From positions 1-42,798 of the forward strand of contig CAJFHC010000012.1 in NCBI GenBank assembly GCA_904378045.1: a DNA stretch of 42,798 nucleotides. The letters run 5' to 3'. Below the pieces are notes generated by a model, which saw nothing but the letters and a program-made list of their open reading frames with translations, did not search any database and was not told the origin of the DNA. Shown in pieces: positions 42,703 to 42,798 of the stretch. Both the position numbers and the translations under genes were made by a program. Position 1 is the stretch's first letter. Every line of letters begins with the position of its first letter. The stretch is from Candidatus Metalachnospira gallinarum. Lineage in GTDB: Bacteria > Bacillota > Clostridia > Lachnospirales > Anaerotignaceae.

Positions 42703-42798
42703 CAGACTGTCAAAAAACTAATCCATTGTGAGCGGGAGGGTTCGGGAGTCGAAGGGACTCCTGAGTTTATTCCGCAGGCGGAATTCATTTCCGCCGAG
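42703..42798. mobile_element. MITE-like element, second copy (cut by window end)
   Basis: From cagactgtc at 42703 to the last base, 96 bp align with 1659-1754 without gaps and with three substitutions (93/96). The same orientation, same left terminal repeat and the hairpin at the gggagtc/gactcc arms are present, although the substitution at the second arm weakens that stem here. The right terminus and target duplication lie outside the window. It is placed directly behind a transcription terminator. Confidence 0.85.

Overview
The window looks like a chromosomal segment of an anaerobic, endospore-forming member of the Clostridia (Lachnospiraceae/Anaerotignaceae-like). Supporting signs are the germination protease gpr, a GerS-like lipoprotein beside alr, a CsaB-type pyruvyltransferase, teichoic-acid-type enzymes, Firmicutes-style Shine-Dalgarno sites (AAGGAGG and close variants) and AT-rich intergenic DNA with TTGAAA/TATAAT promoters. 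I cannot name a species. Most of it is well-packed core genome; no phage, plasmid or CRISPR is visible.

Layout. 1-1.15 kb: tRNA-Leu(CAA), an Rrf2 regulator and a Fur-family regulator. 1.15-1.98 kb: a large intergenic stretch holding a nested inverted repeat and a complete 181-bp MITE-like element with imperfect terminal inverted repeats and a perfect 10-bp target duplication; the element has split a 52-codon ORF. A second copy of the element begins 96 bp before the window's right end. 1.98-6.82 kb: lower-glycolysis operon pgk-tpiA-gpmI-eno (transcribed leftwards, without gapA). 7.0-9.4 kb: divergent operon of a HisJ-like PHP phosphatase, endonuclease IV and an SDR. 9.5-12.7 kb: S41 protease, RNase Z and TsaD. 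12.9-16.4 kb: CdaR/PucR-type regulator, ftsE, ftsX and a secreted SIMPL protein.

16.7-34.2 kb is a cell-envelope polymer region: YitT transporter; a seven-gene operon murJ / O-antigen-ligase-like / GT4 / two DUF4330 anchors / GT4-CsaB fusion / TagA-type transferase; a large secreted phosphodiester glycosidase with an anchored partner of unknown function; two LytR-CpsA-Psr ligases; and a divergent LTA-synthase-family protein. Together these would build, flip, pyruvylate and attach wall glycopolymers. 34.3-38.2 kb: nnrDE, GerS-like lipoprotein, alr and a MazF toxin without a visible antitoxin. 38.3-42.6 kb: ABC-F protein, lipoprotein, gpr and a VanZ-like membrane protein.

The strongest candidates for something not yet described are the MITE family with its interrupted ORF, a terminator directly against the yitT ribosome-binding site with a competing RBS-pairing segment, and the ~180-nt conserved-looking leader before the CdaR-type gene. 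None of these could be tested here by search or folding.
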